Assembly (NCBI GenBank): GCA_016946835.1
Contig: JACVTC010000134.1
Coordinates: forward strand, 367,501 to 385,000
Direction: 5' to 3'
DNA from: Neocallimastix lanati (nom. inval.)
Lineage: Eukaryota; Neocallimastigomycota; Neocallimastigomycetes; Neocallimastigales; Neocallimastigaceae
DNA length: 17,500 nt
A program made the position numbers and the translations under genes. The notes under the pieces are model-generated. The model was not told the DNA's origin and searched no databases. It worked only from the letters and a program-made list of their open reading frames with translations. Below are positions 11,507-17,500 of the stretch, piece by piece (the stretch's first letter is position 1; the number at the start of each line of letters is the position of its first letter).

Positions 11507-11622
11507 ATGAAAACTATAAATAAAGTAAGTATTATTTAATATATTGGATTTATACATATTTGTAATATTAATTTTATAATAGATATATAAATAATATTTT
11601 TTATATATATAAAAATAGAAAT
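11507..11622 (+). promoter_or_regulatory. Putative 5' leader of the phosphodiesterase gene: 10-codon upstream ORF and possible leader intron
   Basis: An upstream ATG at 11507 opens a 10-codon frame (MKTINKVSII) ending at 11537-11539, out of frame with the main start. Inside it is a GTAAGT consensus donor (11525-11530), and TAG acceptors occur at 11582 and 11618, so a 58- or 94-bp leader intron is possible. Splicing does not fuse this ATG in frame with the main ORF: the 11582 acceptor gives an early stop, and the 11618 acceptor reads the main start out of frame. The region could be untranscribed promoter instead. Confidence 0.25.
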
Positions 11623-14600
11623 ATGCAACCTACTTCAGTTTTGCATCAATCAAGAAACCAAGATAATCCAGCAAAAAAATTAATGAATTTAGATAATAAT
11701 AGTATTAAATATAGCTCAACAGATAATATTACAGATAGTATCAGTAATACAAAAATTATAAATAAAGAAAATAGTTATAATACTGGTAATAACATAAATT
11801 ATAATATATCTATGAATAATAATAATTCCTCAAAAATATCAAAGAATATTAAAACAGTAATGAAAGAAAAACTAAAATTAAAATCAAATAAAGATAAAAA
11901 TACTAGGGATCAGCATTCTAATGCACATATTATGAAAAATATGTTCAAAAAAAGAAAAAATCATTTGTCTACAGAATCAGAAAATGCAATCACAAATGAT
12001 CATTTTATTAAAGATTCTTATGATGATAATACAACGATAATAAATAAAAATTTATTGAATGATAAAAATCCAAGTAAAACTACTATCCCAACTAATCATT
12101 TTATTAATAATAACGAAATTATAATACCTGATAATCCTTCTATTTCCTCGAATTCATCTCCTACTCTTGATCTCGATACCCTAAATAGTGGAAATAATAG
12201 GGAGGTTCAAGAAAGTAATGACATTATTAATTCATCAACCAGTAAAGTAAATATTTCTTCTTCTTCTATAAAGATGGAATCTTCAGAAAATAATTGTAAA
12301 CCTTATCATGAATCAATACTACTTAATAATTTTAATTCCTCCCTAAATAACATAGATAAGGATAAGAATGATTCATTAGAAGACTCGACAAATTATAGAA
12401 ATCCTCAACAAAATTTATTACAAGTTGTAAATAATAATCTTGAAACCACTAATAATAATGGTTATCATAGTTATAATAGTAGTAGAAGAAGCAGTATAAC
12501 AATAGATTCATGTAAAACAATGAATAATGAAAATGAAATTGAGAATATTAATAATGAGGATAATAATGATGAAATAAAAGAAAAAAACAATAATAATAAT
12601 ATTTATGAAAATGTTACTGTTATCTCTTCACCTTTTGAAAGCTATGTCAATGACGATAGCAATCAAAATAACATCATCAAAGATAGTATAAGCAATGATG
12701 AAATAGCCCACATTAAAAAATCAAATAAAAATAGCGTTGGTCCTTTAAGTGATACTAATGCTAATAATAATAATCAAAATTTTCTTGATTTAAAATTAAC
12801 AAAGAATGATATTTTAAATAATAATGATATTTTAGATCTTAAGAACAGCGTGTTTTTGAATGATTCAAATTTTCCTCATTTGGATTCCAATAGAAATAAT
12901 TTAAATAAAAAAATAAATTTAAATAATGTTCTTACCATTAATACTTCTATTGTGAATTTAAATAAGCCTAATATTAAATCACCTTCATATAATACGGATG
13001 TTATATATGATCATTCTAGAACTAGTACCAGCAGCTCTAATGAAAATAATAATATAAATGAAGAAAATAGAGAAGAAAAACGCAGTCATAGTTGTAGTAG
13101 TATTAATACTATACTAAATAGTCCAAATATGAAATATGGGAAAACTAGTGATGTAGTAAATAATAGTCCTCATAAAGTTTATGGTCAACTCCATGGAAAT
13201 TTAATAAATACTTCAGAAAATAAAAATAATAATTTAATAAGTAAAAAGGCTATTATTAAAAATGCTCTTAAAAATAATAATGTAGGTTTAATTTATACAA
13301 AACGGGCTAGTTCTATGAATAATTTAAATAAATTGAAACTTAATATTAATAATACAATTTTATTTCAAACCTCCTCTCCAAAATCAGCAAAATCAACACT
13401 CTCAAATAAAAGCTTAGATGAACCTTCAATTATCTCCCCTTTATTACCAAATTTGAAAAGAAAAAATGGTTATTTATATAACGATCTTTTATTAAATCAT
13501 CGTTCCAATTCTGGAAAAAAGGAAGGAGTAAATAATTCATTAGATATCCATCATAGTAAGATCAATGGACAAAATCATAATAATCTTAATGGTAATGGTA
13601 ACAGCAATAGTAATAATAATAGTAGTAGTAGTAGCAATAATAATAGTAATAATAATAATAGTAGTAGTAATGGTTATGGTAATATCAATTTTAATAGTAA
13701 TATTATTGCCAATAGTAATAGTAATAATATTAATATTAATAAAATTCCTCAAAACTTTAATATTAATACAAGTGAAGACATAATAGCTTTTCCATCAATT
13801 AATAAAATAAATGATGAGGTAGAAAGTAATGTTGGTAATATTGATATTAATGGTCATAATCAAAGTGATAAATCAATAGATGATGAAACTTTCAATGATT
13901 CACAACTCATGGATGAAAAAATATCCTTAATAAAAAATTGGGATTTCTATAAACAGTTTTATCGATATCTTAATCTTAATGATTTAACATTTAAAAATAA
14001 ATTTATTGAACAAGAATATAATAAGGTATTAATTTCATTGGATGAAAAATTTTGGAAAAATGATATACCGTTAGAGTGTTCCTTTTTTTGTATTATCGAT
14101 ATCATACTTAATTTATTCAATGATAATCTTCAATCCATTAAAATTCAATTATTAACAATATTAATACCAATATTAATTATTTTTATTCTAATTAAGCTAT
14201 TTCATTTAAACCGACGTAATAAATTAATGAATTTTGCCATTGTCCTCGTATTTACATTAATTGGCCCATTCAATTATTTGATTAGCTTTTTTTCAAAAAA
14301 AATTACAAATACTTACCTCTTCATCTTATTTACCTTAAATCTTATTATATGGGTTTTTGCTGGACATTTTATATTGCATACCAACTTTAAATATACCCGT
14401 TATTCAATGATTATCTGTTATTTATTTTGTTTAATACCATTTTACTATAAATTATTTTACATTGATACCAAATCATTAATTAATTCACATCCTACCTCAC
14501 CTCCATTATTAAATAATAATAATTATACTCTTTTTAATCCTCATAATTATTTTTCATCCTATCCATTTATATCATTTACGGATTCTCATTTATTTTCAAA

Positions 14601-16554
14601 TTATCCTCTATCTTCACATGAAGAATTTCCAATCCATTCACCACTATACAATAATAAAAATAATAATAATCATGATAATAATAATAATAATGATAATAAT
14701 GATAATGATAATGATAGTAACAATAAAAACAACAAAAATAATAATAATTATAATGATAATGAAGTTACAACGGAAGAACAATATATCAATATTTTATTTG
14801 ATTCAAAAAAAATAAATAGTTCATCGAAGACAATCCAACAGGATAAAATTATTATTCAAGAAATTCAGGATTTAATAAATAGAGGTGATTCCATTTATCT
14901 TTATATTGATCATTCTTTGATTCCATTAAATCCTAAAAAGGATGATTCACTCTCCAAATCAAAATTTTGTTTTCAATCCAATCCATCATTAGATTCTAAA
15001 AACAAAAATTTAAATAGGAATAATCATGAAGATTCAAAAAATAAAAAACATTATAATTTAGAAGAAATAATACATGATTATATTTTAAAATCATTAAATT
15101 CAGTAGAATCATCCTATCAAGAATTAAAAAATAAACATTTATCCTTTCAAAAACATTCAAATCAAAATTTATTATCCCAAAAGGAAAATTTTAATAAATA
15201 TGAATTATGGGTTGTAGTCTATGAATCGCCATCCCAACCATTAAAATTAAATAATTTCATTATTAAATATTATTATGAAAAAGAAACTGAAGCCCTTTAT
15301 TACTTAAAACGATCCCAAAATAGAAATGGAAAAGAAAATAAAAATGAAAATAAAAATAAAAATAAAAATAAAAATAAAAATGACAATAATAATAGTAATA
15401 ACAATAGCTTTGACCATAAACAATTTATTGATGGTAGTAACGATGATCCTTATCAATTTATTACTAATAGAAATAAAAATATTATATATGATATTAATAA
15501 TAATATTAAAAATAATAATAATAATAATGAAGAAGAAAGTATTAAGGATATATTATTATTTTTCATTAAAAATTTTGTTACATTAGAATCTTTAGTTTAT
15601 GTAGCTTTATTGGTATCTTGTAGTATTGTAATAAAATTAAAATACGAATTAGATTTATCCCATAAACTTCAATATTTAACAAATTGTCAATACATTCAAA
15701 ATAACTATAATTCAATTTTATCATTGGATAGTCTACAAGATGATGATTTAAGTTATGTTGCTGATTTTGCATCCCCAATTGAAAAGGCTATTGATATAAT
15801 TAATCAACTTTTAAATCAAACGGATAAAGAATCTAAAAATTATGGATTATTGATGAATGCGTTAGATCATTTGAATTCTAGTAATCTTCTTTTACCAGAC
15901 TTAGAACGTCAACTTCAAGGCTTTGTTGAATTAGATGATGAACAGAAACAATGGCTTTTATATGAAATAGCTCAACAAAATTATAATTCTTATTATGATG
16001 ATTCTGATAATAGTTCTGAAAATTCACCAACTTCTATTTCTTCACCTTTTGCATTTTATGAATTATCATCATTTGATATTCTTTCTTTAATCGATAATCA
16101 TACCCTTCAACTTTTAGAACGAGTTAAAGATTATAATTTCCCAATTTTTGAATTTTGTGAAGCCACACCTCGACCATTATTAACAATGTCCTATCATTTA
16201 TTTGTCAAATCAGGTTTAATTGGTCGTCTTCATCTAAATACCGAAAAATTTTTAAATTTTATTAAAGAAATTGAGGAAGGTTATCATACCGATGTTACTT
16301 TCCATAATGCCTGTCACATCACAGATATTTTACATTGTATGTATTACTTTTCTACAATACCTAATATTAGTGTGAATTTTAAAGATTGGGATTTATTATT
16401 TATGTTTGTAGCAGCTTGTATTCATGATTATGATCATCCAGGTAAATAATTATCTAATAATAATATCTAATACTAATAATAATAATAATACTAAGGGAAA
16501 ATAAAATAAAATAATTAATTAAATAAAAAAATAATAATATTAAAAATAATAATA

Positions 16555-16586
<32 letters not shown>

Positions 16587-16693
16587 ATAAATAAATAAAT
16601 AGACAGATAGTGGATAAAATAAAATAAAATAAAATAAAAATAATAATAATAAATAATTAGTTAAATAAATAAAAGAATATAAAATATTGAAAA

Positions 16694-16724
<31 letters not shown>

Positions 16725-17500
16725 GGTAGATGGATGGATAGATGGATGGATAGATAGATAATGAATGAAATAAAATAAAATAAAAAAATTTAGATTTAAA
16801 TAATTAATAATTATATTAATTTATATATATATATATATTAATAATAATAATAATAATAATAATTAGGACTAAGTAATAAGTTTTTAATTCAAACGAAAGA
16901 TCCATTAGCTATACTTTATAATGATAGATCTGTATTAGAAAATCATCATTGTGCTATGTCCTTTAATATATTACTCAAAGAAAATAATAATTTCCTTGAA
17001 CATGTAGATAAAGAAAAATTTAATGAATTTAGAGAAGTTATTATAGGTTTAGTTCTTGCTACCGATTTAGCCGAACATTTCCAAATTTTATCTTTATTTA
17101 AAAAGAAGGTTTGTAATACCTATAAAATAATTTTAATATATATATATATATTTATCAATATATAAAAATAATATATATATATACTTTTTTTTTTTTTATT
17201 GTTATTATTATTATTATTTTTATTTATATATTTTATTTTATTAACTTATATTTATGATATTATTATTTTTATTTTATTTTATTTTTTTATAAAATTAAAC
17301 TAATCATTATATTTATATTTTATTTATAATCAATAAAAGATTTTAAATATACCAAAATGTGTTCAAAGGGAAGATAAAATTTTATTAATGAAAATATTAA
17401 TAAAATGTGCTGATGTATCCAATGCAACAAAAGAAAAATCAATCTATAAAAGATGGGTAGATGGAATTATGGAAGAATTTTATAGACAAGGTGATATGGA
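11623..17500 (+). CDS. Multi-pass membrane class I cyclic nucleotide phosphodiesterase, 3 exons, incomplete at the right edge
   Basis: Class I PDEs hydrolyse cAMP and/or cGMP to 5'-monophosphates. Reconstructed exons are 11623-16441, 16867-17108 and 17340-17500, giving about 1,740 residues so far with consistent phases (1, then 0). Residues 1-770 are Asn/Ser-rich and disordered. A folded-looking segment (about 771-820) precedes about four membrane helices (842-946). A loop of some 360 residues carries Asn/Lys runs. One helix follows (about 1321-1338), then a linker, then the catalytic domain from about 1487. Metal-site motifs are present: Y1554-H1555, HNACHITD (1561-1568), H1601-D1602 in HDYDHPG, ILYNDRSVLENHH in exon 2, and KCADVSN in exon 3 (D1712), followed by a match to the usual W.D.IMEEF..QGD. 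The C-terminal part with the nucleotide-clamping Gln lies beyond the window, so substrate preference cannot be judged. The start is the first ATG after an in-frame TAA at 11569. The unspliced frame stops at 16447-16449, just inside intron 1. Confidence 0.9.
13603..13680 (+). repeat. Asn/Ser codon repeat in the phosphodiesterase N-terminus
   Basis: Runs of AAT interspersed with AGT encode alternating Asn and Ser stretches within residues about 660-690, the densest part of the disordered N-terminal tail. Mixed AAT/AGT codons, rather than a pure run, suggest an old repeat. The overlapping frames at 13540-13752 (minus) and 13565-13783 (plus) are shadows of it. Confidence 0.8.
14144..14461 (+). 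other. Membrane-helix cluster of the phosphodiesterase
   Basis: The codons for residues about 841-946 give four strongly hydrophobic stretches: LLTILIPILIIFILIKLF, then NFAIVLVFTLIGPFNYL, then YLFILFTLNLIIWVFAGHF, then YSMIICYLFCLIPFYY. They are separated by short basic or polar turns (HLNRRNK, SKK, TNFKYTR). A weaker hydrophobic stretch (SFFCIIDIILNLF, about 819-831) just before may be a fifth, shorter or re-entrant helix. No rhodopsin-type retinal lysine context was recognised. Confidence 0.75.
14650..14760 (+). repeat. Asn/Asp codon repeat in the loop of the phosphodiesterase
   Basis: AAT/GAT/AAC repeats encode a run of Asn with Asp and Lys after the fourth membrane helix. A second low-complexity block, (AATAAA)n encoding alternating Asn and Lys, lies at about 15337-15380, and a third Asn run at about 15500-15530. 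Confidence 0.85.
16442..16866 (+). other. Intron 1 of the phosphodiesterase gene
   Basis: Donor GTAAAT, acceptor TTAG, phase 1. Joining 16441 to 16867 restores HDYDHPG followed by LSNKFLIQT, the normal PDE order. It is packed with simple repeats: (AAT)n, (GATA)n at about 16556-16584, (AAAAT)n at about 16616-16640, GATA/GATG mixtures at about 16725-16760, and an AT run at 16822-16838. Confidence 0.88.
16556..16584. repeat. (GATA)n microsatellite in intron 1
   Basis: About seven tandem AGAT/GATA units, followed by (AAAT)n. A second, mixed GATG/GATA block lies at about 16725-16760. Confidence 0.9.
17109..17339 (+). other. Intron 2 of the phosphodiesterase gene
   Basis: Donor GTTTGT, acceptor AAAAG ending at 17339, phase 0. 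Splicing joins AEHFQILSLFKKK to ILNIPKCVQREDKILL, which preserves the PDE pattern. The acceptor follows A-rich sequence rather than a clear pyrimidine tract, as in the TRMT2A-like gene. The frame extension in 16956-17165 past 17108 is intron read-through. Confidence 0.8.

Larger units (their letters stand above)
16083..17500 (+). other. PDEase class I catalytic domain (split over three exons)
   Basis: The domain begins near residue 1488 with NHTLQLLERVKDYNFPIFEF, the usual W-or-F-x-FxIFE entry, followed by RPLLTMSYHLFVKSGL and the metal-binding HD-superfamily signature. The four expected metal ligands can be seen: H1565 in HNxxH, H1601, D1602, and D1712 in exon 3. Within class I PDEs, the spacing and wording look closest to PDE8-type and protist membrane PDEs by memory, not by alignment. 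Confidence 0.88.

Noticed and set aside
13540-15586. Small frames inside the phosphodiesterase exon (13540-13752 minus, 13565-13783, 14618-14815 and 15326-15586 plus, 15578-15778 minus)
   Set aside because: All are out-of-frame readings of the Asn/Ser/Lys repeats or antisense shadows of the long exon.
14144-15640. Rhodopsin-phosphodiesterase fusion
   Set aside because: The helix cluster is too short (four to five helices) and the final helix lacks the retinal-binding Lys in a microbial rhodopsin context.

Overview
The window is extremely AT-rich eukaryotic nuclear DNA with two protein-coding genes near its two ends. Both are interrupted by short AT-rich GT-AG introns, both encode asparagine/lysine/serine-rich low-complexity segments, and the DNA between them is full of homopolymer tracts and AT-only microsatellites. 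Together with several kilobases of gene-poor spacer, this fits an anaerobic gut fungus (Neocallimastigomycota) best. A dictyostelid is the main alternative, but its genes are normally packed much closer together. This assignment is inference; no rRNA or other marker gene is present.

Layout. (1) Positions 1-1914, minus strand: the first four exons of a gene whose product starts with an acidic disordered segment and an RNA-recognition motif, followed by a stretch matching the linker of the tRNA uracil-5-methyltransferase TRMT2A. The gene runs off the left edge, so the methyltransferase domain is not visible. (2) Positions 1915-3700: non-coding AT-rich DNA with poly-A runs and a very large trinucleotide block, (AAT)n followed by (ATT)n, at about 2470-2933. 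(3) Positions 3700-4480: an island of less AT-skewed sequence with short, mutually frameshifted reading frames on both strands. It may be the relic of a decayed gene and is not identifiable. (4) Positions 4480-11500: about 7 kb with no gene I can support. It holds a degenerate C-biased tandem array (about 4640-5000), microsatellites, poly-A/poly-T tracts and several perfect or near-perfect hairpins. (5) Positions 11623-17500, plus strand: a large gene for a multi-pass membrane class I cyclic nucleotide phosphodiesterase. Exon 1 encodes about 1,600 residues: a long Asn/Ser-rich disordered N-terminus, a cluster of about four membrane helices, a large loop broken by Asn runs, one more helix, and the start of the catalytic domain. 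Exons 2 and 3 continue the catalytic core, and the gene runs off the right edge before the last part of the domain.

The two genes have no evident functional link: one is tRNA modification, the other cAMP/cGMP breakdown at a membrane. They are transcribed divergently (TRMT2A-like to the left, phosphodiesterase to the right) with almost 10 kb between their start codons. The most unusual item is the phosphodiesterase, which puts a PDE-type catalytic domain behind a membrane module and a possible extracytoplasmic sensor loop. The splice structures below were reconstructed by eye from reading frame, splice-site dinucleotides and family resemblance, so transcripts would be needed to confirm them.
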